A DNA stretch of 64,000 bases from Bacteroides sp. An322 (GTDB lineage: Bacteria > Bacteroidota > Bacteroidia > Bacteroidales > Bacteroidaceae): NCBI RefSeq assembly GCF_002161765.1, contig NZ_NFIN01000004.1:117357-181356 (forward strand), written 5' to 3'. The position numbers and the translations under genes are program-made. The stretch's first letter is position 1. Every line of letters starts with the position of its first letter. Of this stretch, positions 42,315 through 50,661 are shown piece after piece. The notes under the pieces were generated by a model. It was given only the letters and a program-made list of their open reading frames with translations. It searched no databases and had not been told where the DNA came from.

Positions 42315-43070
42315 ATGCTCAGTAAAAATAAGATAAAATACATCCGTTCACTGGAACTGAAAAAGAACCGGAAAGAAGAACAAGCCTTTCTGGCAGAAGG
42401 TCCCAAATTGGTAGGAGAATTGTTAGCACATTTCCCGTGCCGGCTGGTAGCGGGCACTAAAGCTTGGCTTGAACAATATCCGGACTTGTGTGCCGGAGAA
42501 ATAATCGAAGTGAGCGAAGAAGAACTCTCGCGTGCCAGCCTTCAGAAAACCCCGCAAGAAGTATTGGCAGTATTCGAGCAGCCCCATTATGAATGGGACG
42601 CAAGCATCGCCTCCCGTTCGTTATGCCTGGCATTGGATGATGTGCAAGACCCCGGAAATGTAGGCACTATCGCCCGGATAGCGGACTGGTTCGGCATTGA
42701 ACATATTTTCTGCTCAAAAGGCACCGCCGATATCTATAATCCCAAAACAGTACAAGCCACGATGGGAGCCATTGCACGAGTAAAATTCCATTATTGCGAT
42801 TTGCCTGATTTTATCCAGTCTGCCTCCACACAAGGGATTCCGTTGTTCGGCACGTTCTTAGACGGGAAAGACCTCTATAAAGAGACATTGGAAAACCGGG
42901 GAATCATCGTCATGGGAAATGAGGGGAACGGCATCAGCATGCCGATAGCCCAATGTATTTCACACCGCCTGCTTATACCCAATTACCCACAAGGAAGACC
43001 CACAAGCGAATCATTGAATGTAGCGATAGCCACTGCAATCGTATGCGCTGAATTCCGAAGAAGAGGATAA
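42315..43070 (+). CDS. TrmH/SpoU-family RNA 2'-O-methyltransferase
   Basis: This 251-residue enzyme methylates a ribose 2'-OH in rRNA or tRNA; the exact target cannot be read. The N-terminal substrate-binding domain (about 1-95, LSKNKIKYIRSLELKKNRKE) is followed by the SPOUT knot domain with all three motifs: DVQDPGNVGTIARIADWFG (about 110-128), IIVMGNEGNGIS (about 197-208) and IPNYPQGRPTSESLNVAIA (about 222-240). Its last 60 bases overlap the 3' end of a convergent small gene (43011-43343). Confidence 0.9.
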   Translation: MLSKNKIKYIRSLELKKNRKEEQAFLAEGPKLVGELLAHFPCRLVAGTKAWLEQYPDLCAGEIIEVSEEELSRASLQKTPQEVLAVFEQPHYEWDASIASRSLCLALDDVQDPGNVGTIARIADWFGIEHIFCSKGTADIYNPKTVQATMGAIARVKFHYCDLPDFIQSASTQGIPLFGTFLDGKDLYKETLENRGIIVMGNEGNGISMPIAQCISHRLLIPNYPQGRPTSESLNVAIATAIVCAEFRRRG

Positions 43071-43343
43071 TATTCGGTAAGCCCGACGCGGGACACTGTC
43101 CGCATACGCCTTTGCTTGTTTCGTGATGCGAGACAAAAAAGCCTGAAAGTTTTCTTGGGATTCCCTGACAAGAGGAAAAGGAGACACGATAATTTCGCCC
43201 GAAAGCCACTCGATATGCGCACCTTCTTCTGTTAAGGGAGATACACGGACGACTTCTCCCGCCTCATTCAATTCAATGACTGATGCAGACCGCCATTCCG
43301 CTTGAGGAAGAAGATAGATACGATGTGCCGCAATCCGTCTCAT
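43011..43343 (-). CDS. Conserved hypothetical protein, last gene of the ileS-lspA operon
   Basis: The 110-residue product has no known domain. It starts MRRIAAHRIYLLPQ and includes VVRVSPLTEEGAHIEWLSGE, a pattern I associate with small Bacteroides proteins encoded next to lspA. The ATG overlaps the stop of the DUF4296 gene by four bases (43340-43343), so it is translated with it. Its 3' end overlaps the convergent TrmH gene by 60 bases, and the C-terminal tail there (SAYDCSGYRYIQ) may be incidental sequence. Confidence 0.75.
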   Translation of the reverse strand: MRRIAAHRIYLLPQAEWRSASVIELNEAGEVVRVSPLTEEGAHIEWLSGEIIVSPFPLVRESQENFQAFLSRITKQAKAYADSVPRRAYRILSSSSEFSAYDCSGYRYIQ

Positions 43344-44221
43344 TTCCGATTCTCCATTTTCCGCATGGGCTGCAATTTCTTGTTCTCTATCGTCCTCACG
43401 CCTGCTCTTGAAGCCTGAAGCGTATCTCGTTCCTGCTTCAATGTATCAACTAGTTCTTGCGGCATCTCATGATTATGATAACGGGTCAGACGAATGTCAT
43501 CAACCAGTAAAGAAGCGTCGGGATGCTCATTGTTCGAATAATAAATGAATCCGCTGATGCTTTGAATAGTAAATGCCGAATCGGGACGCAGATACAAGCG
43601 TTGCTTGCCCGGACGGGTTACGATGCGGGTCAAGCCTTGCACACTATCGTTATCGAAATAGAAATTAAGTGCCATAACGGCTTTGCCTGATACCGCTTTC
43701 GATGGTATGAAATGGAAATCGGCTTGAAGTTCCATAGCATCCTGAGGCTTGAAGGTGGTATCGGTCTTTAAGTCGAACACCACTTTATTGGTCAGCGAAG
43801 AAGTGGAAAGCCAATACAATGTACGGTCTTGCCATACATCAACCGTATCGCCCGACATAGATACATCAATCTGATTATCCCGTTTTGCCACCTGCTCCTT
43901 CATTTGTTTTTCTTCACGCTCCAAACGTTCCTGAAGACTCCGGTAAATCGTAGCTAATTCTTCGGCATGACGGGTGTACCAAACCATAGATGAATCAAAC
44001 TCGGCTTCGGTCACATGGTGTTTCTGAAAAACATAGTCAAAATAAGCATCTTTCTGATACGATTCTGTATAAGGCAACGAACTGCTCATGGTGGAAGCCA
44101 AATGATAATCATACAACAAATCCTGCATCGCATCCGGCTGGATAATATCATCGGGAATCTTTTTTCCACATGCGGACAAAACTCCCAAAGCAATCACCAT
44201 ATACAATCCTTTCTTCTTCAT
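43340..44221 (-). CDS. DUF4296 lipoprotein
   Basis: This 293-residue lipoprotein has a lipobox at Cys18 (LSAC) and an N-terminal DUF4296 domain (about 20-110): IIQPDAMQDLLYDYHLAS and YFDYVFQKHHVTEAEFDSSM are family-like. A coiled-coil segment (ERLEREEKQMKEQVAKRD) precedes a beta-rich C-terminal region (about 125-250) and a basic tail. Function is unknown; the gene is conserved next to lspA in Bacteroidetes, so a part in envelope biogenesis is a fair guess. It starts three bases after lspA. Confidence 0.88.
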   Translation of the reverse strand: MKKKGLYMVIALGVLSACGKKIPDDIIQPDAMQDLLYDYHLASTMSSSLPYTESYQKDAYFDYVFQKHHVTEAEFDSSMVWYTRHAEELATIYRSLQERLEREEKQMKEQVAKRDNQIDVSMSGDTVDVWQDRTLYWLSTSSLTNKVVFDLKTDTTFKPQDAMELQADFHFIPSKAVSGKAVMALNFYFDNDSVQGLTRIVTRPGKQRLYLRPDSAFTIQSISGFIYYSNNEHPDASLLVDDIRLTRYHNHEMPQELVDTLKQERDTLQASRAGVRTIENKKLQPMRKMENRK

Positions 44222-44224
44222 GAC

Positions 44225-44875
44225 TTACGCTTTTTCTTGCTTTATTTCTTCCTTCTTCTGAAATTCTTGCCCTAAGGTATGGCTATAAAAAATCAATAAG
44301 GCAATCATGCCGCAACTGATTGAAGCATCGGCAAAATTGAATATCGGACTGAAGAATATGAAATGCTCGCCTCCGCAAAAGGGCATCCATTCGGGCCAAT
44401 AAGTGTCAATAATCGGGAAATAGAACATATCAACCACTTTTCCATGCAACCAATCGGCATATCCCTCTCCTACCGGCACCCATTGGGCTATCGAATAAGG
44501 AGTGCTTGCACTAAATATCTCTCCATAAAAGACACAATCAATGATATTCCCCAAAGCACCTGCAAGGATAAACGCCAAACATACAACATACCCCGTCTTC
44601 AGTTTCTCTTCCCTATGGGTAAGCTTATACAAATACCACGTGATAAAACATACCGCCACAATCCGAAACAAGGTAAGGAATATCTTGGGAAGGAACTCCA
44701 TACCGAAAGCCATCCCGTTGTTCTCCGTAAAAAAGATATAAAACCAATCGGTAATGTGAATATGCTCATGCAGATACATTCCCGTCTTTACACAAATCTT
44801 GATTACCTGATCAATTACTAATACCAATAAAACAATCAAAGCCGCCAAGCGTCCTTGGGTCAGAATTTTCTTCAT
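44225..44875 (-). CDS. lspA: Lipoprotein signal peptidase II
   Basis: LspA cleaves the signal peptide of prolipoproteins after lipidation in the inner membrane. The 216-residue protein is longer than the usual 160-170 because of a loop insertion typical of Bacteroidetes (about 130-170, with WVPVGEGYADWLHGK). Four membrane spans are visible. The catalytic aspartates are in GNIIDCVFYGE (about 112) and FNFADASISCG (about 183-193). It fits its neighbours: several lipoproteins are encoded in this window, including the next gene. A CAATTGACAATTGACAAT repeat block separates it from the dksA-like gene. Confidence 0.93.
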   Translation of the reverse strand: MKKILTQGRLAALIVLLVLVIDQVIKICVKTGMYLHEHIHITDWFYIFFTENNGMAFGMEFLPKIFLTLFRIVAVCFITWYLYKLTHREEKLKTGYVVCLAFILAGALGNIIDCVFYGEIFSASTPYSIAQWVPVGEGYADWLHGKVVDMFYFPIIDTYWPEWMPFCGGEHFIFFSPIFNFADASISCGMIALLIFYSHTLGQEFQKKEEIKQEKA

Positions 44876-44889
44876 TTATCCTCTTTTTT

Positions 44890-44968
44890 GCAATTGACAA
44901 TGGACAATTGACAATTGACAATGATATGCAAAATGAATTATCAATTGTCAATTATCAATTGTCAATTG
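44890..44968. repeat. ATTGACA/TGTCAAT inverted repeat block (family F)
   Basis: CAATTGACAATGGACAATTG units on the left are mirrored by ATTATCAATTGTCAATT on the right, forming a long AT-rich hairpin of 7-bp steps between the dksA-like and lspA genes within the operon. The same 7-bp unit occurs inside carA. Confidence 0.8.
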
Positions 44969-44971
44969 AAC

Positions 44972-45352
44972 TTATTTTACGCCATGGTTTTTCGCCTCAA
45001 TGCTCAACGTAGCATGAGGCACGGCACGCAGACGTTCTTTCGGAATCAATTTCCCGGTCTCGCGGCAGATGCCATACGTCTTATTCTCGATACGCACCAA
45101 TGCGGCACGCAAATTCTGAATGAACTTCAACTGGCGGGCAGCCAAACGGGTTGTCTCTTCCTTCGATAATGTATTGGCTCCTTCTTCCAGCACTTTATAT
45201 GTGGGAGAAGTATCATCCGTGTCATTACCGTCAGTATTCATGATACTGCTTTTTAATTTTTCATAGTCGCGTTCCGCGAGCTGAAGTTTGTCCATGATAA
45301 TGGCGCGGAATTCTTCGAGTTCAGCGTCAGAGTATCTTGTTTTTTCAGCCAT
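44972..45352 (-). CDS. DksA/TraR-family regulator
   Basis: This 126-residue protein is a DksA-like RNA-polymerase secondary-channel regulator. The N-terminal part is a coiled coil (about 5-75, RYSDAELEEFRAIIMDKLQ, ending near NTDGNDTDD). The C-terminal globular part, YGICRETGKLIPKERLRAVP (about 92-111), aligns with the DksA zinc finger but keeps only one of the four zinc Cys; later positions read HATLSIEAKNHG. Many Bacteroidetes forms show this loss, so the domain probably folds without zinc. The gene lies between ileS and lspA in a conserved operon. Confidence 0.9.
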   Translation of the reverse strand: MAEKTRYSDAELEEFRAIIMDKLQLAERDYEKLKSSIMNTDGNDTDDTSPTYKVLEEGANTLSKEETTRLAARQLKFIQNLRAALVRIENKTYGICRETGKLIPKERLRAVPHATLSIEAKNHGVK

Positions 45353-45379
45353 AATGATTAAGTATTTTAAAGTTAATAA

Positions 45380-48300
45380 TTAGAGTTTCGACACTTTCAC
45401 ATACAATATGAAATCATCAAAGTTCAGTTCAACACCACCCGGCACCTCATTGGTCAATTCCAAGGAGTTCGCCAATACTTGGTTACAAATATACGTATTA
45501 TATTCTTTTACCGCATCATCGGTATTCGGATTTTTTGACAACATGATATGAATCTTATCCGTTATTTCAAATCCGTTACTCTTTCGGATGTTCTGGATGC
45601 GGTTCACCAGTTCGCGGGCTATGCCTTCACGGCGCAATTCTTCGGTAATTGTCACTTCAAGAGCTACGGTCAGCTTACCTTCATTCGCTACCAGCCAGCC
45701 CGGAATATCTTCGCTATAGATTTCTACATCCGAAGTCTCGATAAGAGCTTCTCCGTCTGCCAATTGGAGTGTGTATTTCCCGTTCCGTTCCAGTTCGGCA
45801 ATAGCTTCCTGCGACATCTCGCCTACACCTGCGGCTACGGCTTTCATGCGCTTTCCGAATTTCGGACCCAACTTCTTGAAGTCGCATTTTACTTTCTTCA
45901 CCAATACACCCGCTTCTTCCACGAATTGGAGTTCTTTTACATTCACTTCGTTCAGAATCAGGTCTTTTACAGCTTCAATGTGACGTTTCTGGTCTTCATC
46001 CACTACGGGCACCATAATACATTGCAACGGCTGGCGCACCTTGATATTCACCTTGCGGCGCAAAGCCAAAATCATGGAAGTGACATCTTGTGCCATCTGC
46101 ATACGGGCTTCCAATTCCTTGTCTATCAGACTTTCATCCGCTTCAGGGAAATTAGCCAAGTGTACCGATACCACATGGTCACGCTCCGTCACCTTAATCA
46201 GGTCCATATACAGGCGGTCGGCATAGAACGGAGCAATCGGAGCCATGAGCTTAGCCACCGTTTCCAGACAAGTATATAAGGTCTGGTAAGCCGAAAGCTT
46301 GTCTTGCGACATCGCACTTCCCCAAAAACGTTTCCGGTTCAGACGCACATACCAGTTACTCAAATTATCGTTTACAAAATCCGTAATCAAGCGTCCTGCC
46401 TTCGTAGGCTCATAATCATTGAAGCAAGCGTCTACATCCTTTATCAACGAATTGAGCAAAGACAAAATCCAGCGGTCGATTTCCGGACGTTCTGATACGG
46501 GCACATTCTTCTCGGCATACGTAAATCCGTCCACATTGGCATAAAGCGCAAAGAACGAATACGTATTATATAAGGTGCCGAAGAACTTGCGGCGCACTTC
46601 GTCTACTCCTTCCGTGTCAAACTTCAGGTTATCCCACGGAGCCGAGTTCGTTATCATGTACCAGCGCAAGGGGTCAGAACCGAATTTCTCGATAGTACTG
46701 AACGGGTCTACCGCATTACCCAAACGCTTGGACATCTTGTTTCCGTTCTTATCCAATACCAAGCCGTTCGAAATCACATTCTTATATGCTACGCTATCGA
46801 ATACCATTGTGGCAATGGCGTGCAACGTAAAGAACCAACCGCGGGTCTGGTCTACACCTTCGGCAATGAAATCAGCCGGATAATACGAACCGCTATCTAT
46901 CAGTTCTTTATTTTCAAACGGATAATGCAATTGCGCGTAGGGCATCGAACCCGAATCAAACCAAACATCAATCAAGTCCGCTTCACGCTTCATCGGTTTA
47001 CCTGCGGGCGAAACCAGGATGATGTCGTCTACGTAAGGACGGTGCAGGTCTATCTTATTGTAATTCTCTTTCGTATATTTGCCCGGCACGAAGCCCAACT
47101 TCTTATACGGATTTTCCGTCATAAAGCCAGCCTCAACCGATTTCTCAATTTCATTATACAATTCTTCCACCGAACCGATGCAGATTTCCGCACCGTCTTC
47201 ATCGCGCCAGATAGGAAGCGGAGTTCCCCAATAACGCGAACGGCTCAAGTTCCAGTCGTTCAGGTTCTCCAGCCATTTGCCGAAACGTCCCGTACCCGTT
47301 GATTCCGGTTTCCAGTTGATGGTCTTGTTCAGTTCTATCATCCGTTCCTTGCATGCCGTAGAGCGGATAAACCAGCTATCGAGCGGATAATAGAGCACCG
47401 GCTTGTCGGTACGCCAGCAGTGCGGATAGTTGTGCACGTGCTTTTCCATCTTGAATGCCTGATTCGCTTGCTTCATCTTCATGCAGATATATACATCGAG
47501 TGACTCAGCCGCTTGCGCAGCCTTCTCATCATATTTGCCATCGACGGTGAAGGCAGGGTCGTATGCGTTCTTCACCCATCTGCCTTGATACTCCTTATAT
47601 ATATCGGCATTCACACATTCGGCAACAAACTTTTCGTCCAGTTCATCCAGCAGGTAGAATTTTCCGGTCAGGTCAACCATCGGGCGTGTCTCGCCTTTCT
47701 TGTTAATCATGAAGAGCGAAGGGATGCCGGCGGCTTTTGCCACGAAAGCATCGTCTGCACCGAAGGTAGGAGCGATGTGTACGATACCCGTACCGTCTTC
47801 TACGGTCACATAATCACCCGGAATGACACGGAAGGCTTTGGCAGAAGCGTCGCGCCAGTTTCCATCTTCGTCCAATTCTACAGGTTTCACCCACGGGAAG
47901 AGTTGTTCGTATTCCATGCCTACCAAGTCCGGCCCTTTATATTCGCCTACCACTTTGAACGGCACTAACTTATCGCCCGGCTTATAGTCTTCCAATGCCA
48001 TGCCTTCCGCCTTCTTGTTGAAGTGCGTGTAAAGCAAAGCCTTTGCCAACACTACCGTTATCTTTTCAGAAGTATAAGGATTGTAAGTCTGTACGGCTAC
48101 ATAATCTATCTTCGGGCCTACGCAGAGCGCAGTATTCGAAGGCAACGTCCACGGAGTCGTGGTCCAAGCCAAGAAATAAGGAGTTCCCCACTCAGCCATT
48201 TCGGGTTTCGGGTTCTTTATCTTGAACTGCCCTACTACGGTCAAGTCTTTCACGTCCCGATAACATCCCGGCTGGTTCAGTTCGTGCGAGCTAAGTCCCG

Positions 48301-48865
48301 TACCTGCCGCCGGAGAATAAGGCTGGATGGTATATCCTTTATACAACAAGCCTTTCTTATAAAGTTGTTGCAAGAGCCACCACAGAGTTTCGATATAGCG
48401 GTTATCATACGTGATATACGGATTGTTCAGGTCTACCCAATAACCCATTTTGTGAGTCAAGTCGGTCCATTCCTTGGTGAACTTCATCACGTCCGTGCGG
48501 CAATGCTGGTTATATTCAGCCACCGATATGGTCTTGCCTATGTCTTCTTTCGTAATGCCCAACGCCTTTTCTACACCAAGTTCCACGGGCAATCCGTGTG
48601 TGTCCCAACCGGCTTTGCGCTTCACCTGAAAGCCTTTCATGGTCTTATAACGGCAGAAAGTGTCTTTAATCGTACGTGCCATTACGTGGTGAATGCCCGG
48701 CATACCGTTTGCCGAGGGAGGACCTTCGTAAAATACAAAAGAAGGATGTCCTTCACGTTCTGTCATACTACGGGAGAACACATCGTTCTCGTCCCATTTC
48801 TTCAACACTTCCTTGTTGATGTCAGAAAGGTTCAGTTGTGAATATTCAGTAAATTTCTTACTCAT
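45380..48865 (-). CDS. ileS: Isoleucyl-tRNA synthetase
   Basis: IleRS charges tRNA-Ile. I start at the ATG at 48865 (MSKKFTEYSQ, 1161 aa); the longer frame would begin upstream near the promoter. The HIGH-type motif is PPSANGMPGIHHVMARTIKD (about 49-68), the KMSKS motif NKMSKRLGNAV (about 705), and the editing domain lies in between (WTTTPWTLPSNTALCVG). Length and the TIKD after the HIGH region place it with the long, eukaryote-like IleRS2 branch rather than the 940-residue E. coli type. It heads an operon with dksA-like, lspA, DUF4296 and a small gene. Confidence 0.95.
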   Translation of the reverse strand: MSKKFTEYSQLNLSDINKEVLKKWDENDVFSRSMTEREGHPSFVFYEGPPSANGMPGIHHVMARTIKDTFCRYKTMKGFQVKRKAGWDTHGLPVELGVEKALGITKEDIGKTISVAEYNQHCRTDVMKFTKEWTDLTHKMGYWVDLNNPYITYDNRYIETLWWLLQQLYKKGLLYKGYTIQPYSPAAGTGLSSHELNQPGCYRDVKDLTVVGQFKIKNPKPEMAEWGTPYFLAWTTTPWTLPSNTALCVGPKIDYVAVQTYNPYTSEKITVVLAKALLYTHFNKKAEGMALEDYKPGDKLVPFKVVGEYKGPDLVGMEYEQLFPWVKPVELDEDGNWRDASAKAFRVIPGDYVTVEDGTGIVHIAPTFGADDAFVAKAAGIPSLFMINKKGETRPMVDLTGKFYLLDELDEKFVAECVNADIYKEYQGRWVKNAYDPAFTVDGKYDEKAAQAAESLDVYICMKMKQANQAFKMEKHVHNYPHCWRTDKPVLYYPLDSWFIRSTACKERMIELNKTINWKPESTGTGRFGKWLENLNDWNLSRSRYWGTPLPIWRDEDGAEICIGSVEELYNEIEKSVEAGFMTENPYKKLGFVPGKYTKENYNKIDLHRPYVDDIILVSPAGKPMKREADLIDVWFDSGSMPYAQLHYPFENKELIDSGSYYPADFIAEGVDQTRGWFFTLHAIATMVFDSVAYKNVISNGLVLDKNGNKMSKRLGNAVDPFSTIEKFGSDPLRWYMITNSAPWDNLKFDTEGVDEVRRKFFGTLYNTYSFFALYANVDGFTYAEKNVPVSERPEIDRWILSLLNSLIKDVDACFNDYEPTKAGRLITDFVNDNLSNWYVRLNRKRFWGSAMSQDKLSAYQTLYTCLETVAKLMAPIAPFYADRLYMDLIKVTERDHVVSVHLANFPEADESLIDKELEARMQMAQDVTSMILALRRKVNIKVRQPLQCIMVPVVDEDQKRHIEAVKDLILNEVNVKELQFVEEAGVLVKKVKCDFKKLGPKFGKRMKAVAAGVGEMSQEAIAELERNGKYTLQLADGEALIETSDVEIYSEDIPGWLVANEGKLTVALEVTITEELRREGIARELVNRIQNIRKSNGFEITDKIHIMLSKNPNTDDAVKEYNTYICNQVLANSLELTNEVPGGVELNFDDFILYVKVSKL

Positions 48866-48926
48866 ATCTGTTTTTTGTTTATCTTTTCTGTTTGCGTCGA
48901 GGAATCTTCTTCCCAAATTTAGGCTG

Positions 48927-48934
48927 CAAATTTA
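48927..48934 (-). promoter_or_regulatory. -7 promoter box for ileS operon
   Basis: Minus-strand TAAATTTG fits TAnnTTTG about 60 bases before the ileS ATG and supports choosing 48865 over 48916 as the start. Confidence 0.55.
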
Positions 48935-49103
48935 TAAGAAAAAAGCATATTCGGAAAACTTTTAAACTAATATTCACATCAGCGGGAAAAATTGTATTCC
49001 CAAAGGCGGCGGAAGTTGCATATTATGTCTTTTAGAGGAGAACATCGCAAAAGGGTGAGGAAACGATTCCTACACAAGGCTCAGCAATAGGTCGTGAACA
49101 AAA

Positions 49104-49159
49104 AACACGGATGTCCTCATTCTCCTACAAACTGTCAGGGGAATGCGGGCATCCGTGTT
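49104..49159. repeat. Long hairpin upstream of the regulator fragment
   Basis: AACACGGATGTCC (49104-49116) pairs with GGGCATCCGTGTT (49147-49159), and CATTCTCCT pairs with AGGGGAATG inside it, with only wobble mismatches, giving over 20 pairs and a 9-base loop. It is followed by A residues, not T, so it is not a rightward terminator. It may be a leader structure or a relic. Confidence 0.65.
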
Positions 49160-49183
49160 CCTAAAAAAAAGGCATTAACTGAA

Positions 49184-49591
49184 ATGAAAGAAGAAATGCA
49201 GAGGCTGACCGCCCGCTATCACACCCTACGGCAAAACATGCTGGAAACATCGGCTATCTATAAGAAACTGCATCAACTGGCACGGCAAAAGAAACCCGGA
49301 AACGATAAACCGCTCCTCACGCCTCAGCTATGGGAACAAATCAAACGGCAAGCGGAAACGGTATATCCCGGATTGCGCCGCTATGTCATCAACCGCTGCC
49401 CCGACCTAAACGACTCGGAATGGGCATACTGTTGCCTTTACATGTTCGGATTCGACACGAATGATGAAGCAACCCTCCTCAATATCAACCCGACATCGGT
49501 ACGCACCAAAACCTTACGCCTGCGCCAGCGGCTTGGAATTGACCTATCCGACCAACTATCGCTTTACGAATTTATTGCCATGCAGATATAG
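49184..49591 (+). CDS. Short regulator-like protein (coiled coil plus HTH), possibly truncated
   Basis: The product (135 aa from the ATG at 49184; a GTG at 49094 would add 30 residues encoded by the hairpin) resembles only the C-terminal end of larger Bacteroidetes TPR-containing regulators. A helical segment (MKEEMQRLTARYHTLRQNML) is followed by WEQIKRQAETVYPGLRRYVI, LNDSEWAYCCLYMFGFDTND and the LuxR-like HTH NINPTSVRTKTLRLRQRLGI. No TPRs, signal peptide or membrane span precede it. It could be a relic or a stand-alone DNA-binding protein. A family C palindrome follows it. Confidence 0.65.
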   Translation: MKEEMQRLTARYHTLRQNMLETSAIYKKLHQLARQKKPGNDKPLLTPQLWEQIKRQAETVYPGLRRYVINRCPDLNDSEWAYCCLYMFGFDTNDEATLLNINPTSVRTKTLRLRQRLGIDLSDQLSLYEFIAMQI

Positions 49592-49600
49592 CGTTAATTC

Positions 49601-49682
49601 ATGCATACGGCTTCATCGGCTTACGAAGCAGGCTTCATCTGCCAATGCATATAGCTTCGTAAGCCGACGAAGCCGTATGCAT
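49601..49682. repeat. Family C palindrome, 29-bp arms
   Basis: Arms 49601-49629 and 49654-49682 begin and end with ATGCATACGGCTTC / GAAGCCGTATGCAT and pair with one mismatch. The loop contains the AGGCTTCATCTGCCAA block shared with the 26342 copy. It lies in the convergent gap before eda. Confidence 0.85.
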
Positions 49683-49824
49683 CTTTGTCAGTATGGAACT
49701 GACTTTCTGACAGTACCCACCCCTAAAAAGAAAGCATCGCAAAACATGCTCACGCACGCCTCGCGATGCCTCTCGCTTTATACACCTTTAAACAAAATGA
49801 ACTTTCGTTCCGATTCTTTCTTTA

Positions 49825-50493
49825 TTATTTACGAGCTTCAGCAATATAGCCTAATGCTTCTTTACATTTATCGGTAATGTATGCCCAATCTTCAGCCGCT
49901 ACCTTGTCTTTCGGGAACAGCTTCGAGCCCATACCTACGCAGAACACGCCTGCCTTAATCCAAGCGGTCAGGTTTTCCTGAGTCGGCTCTACACCGCCGG
50001 TTACCATTAACTTAGACCACGGCATCGGAGCTAACATGCCTTTCACCAGCTTCGGACCTAATACATCGCCCGGGAATATCTTGCAAAGGTCGCATCCCAC
50101 TTCTTGAGCGAAGCCTACTTCGGACACGCTTCCGCATCCCGGAGTATAAGCCACCAAGCGGCGGTTGCATACTTTAGCGATTTCGGGATTGAACAACGGA
50201 CCTACCACGAAATTAGCTCCCAACTGAATGTAGAGGGCAGCCGTAGCAGGGTCTACTACAGAGCCTACACCCATTGCCATTTCCGGGCATTCCTTAGCAG
50301 CGAACTTCACCACTTCTGCAAACACTTCGTGAGCGAAATCGCCACGGTTTGTAAACTCGAAAGCACGTACACCGCCCTCATAGCAAGCCTTTACGACTTT
50401 CTTTGCCACTTCTGCGTCTTTATGGTAGAACACAGGTACCATACCGGTCGAACCGATTTTGTTCAACACGGCTATCTTATCAAATTTTGCCAC
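49825..50493 (-). CDS. eda: KDPG/KHG aldolase
   Basis: Eda splits 2-keto-3-deoxy-6-phosphogluconate into pyruvate and glyceraldehyde-3-phosphate. The 222-residue class I aldolase shows the catalytic Glu in AFEFTNRG (about 45) and the Schiff-base Lys in [13 protein letters not shown] (about 137), with [13 protein letters not shown] and [11 protein letters not shown] around the active site. It follows kdgK on the same strand with a 168-base gap full of short repeats (GCAGATT, CACAGAG), so the two are likely one transcript or separately processed. Together with kdgK and uxaA it completes the lower hexuronate pathway. Confidence 0.93.
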   Translation of the reverse strand: MAKFDKIAVLNKIGSTGMVPVFYHKDAEVAKKVVKACYEGGVRAFEFTNRGDFAHEVFAEVVKFAAKECPEMAMGVGSVVDPATAALYIQLGANFVVGPLFNPEIAKVCNRRLVAYTPGCGSVSEVGFAQEVGCDLCKIFPGDVLGPKLVKGMLAPMPWSKLMVTGGVEPTQENLTAWIKAGVFCVGMGSKLFPKDKVAAEDWAYITDKCKEALGYIAEARK

Positions 50494-50522
50494 AATCTTA
50501 TAATTTTAAAGTTTATGCTATT

Positions 50523-50656
50523 CGAAACGCAGATTTTCGCAGATTAACGCAAATTTATTCACCACAGAGGACACAGAGCATCACAGAGGATATAACGAAC
50601 AATCCGCATTTCGGAAACACTCACCGTTATTAATTCTTAACTATTAATTATTAACT
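50523..50656. repeat. Mixed short repeats between kdgK and eda
   Basis: This gap contains AAACGCAGATTTTCGCAGATT, CACCACAGAGGACACAGAG and TTAACTATTAATTATTAACT, each a variant of motifs found elsewhere in the window (28110, 29139, 57837, 29178, 61540). No gene is seen. Confidence 0.6.
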
Positions 50657-50661
50657 AAAGC

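Noticed and set aside
48023..48841. 272-codon plus-strand frame inside ileS
   Set aside because: Antisense to the highly conserved N-terminal half of IleRS; composition is not protein-like.
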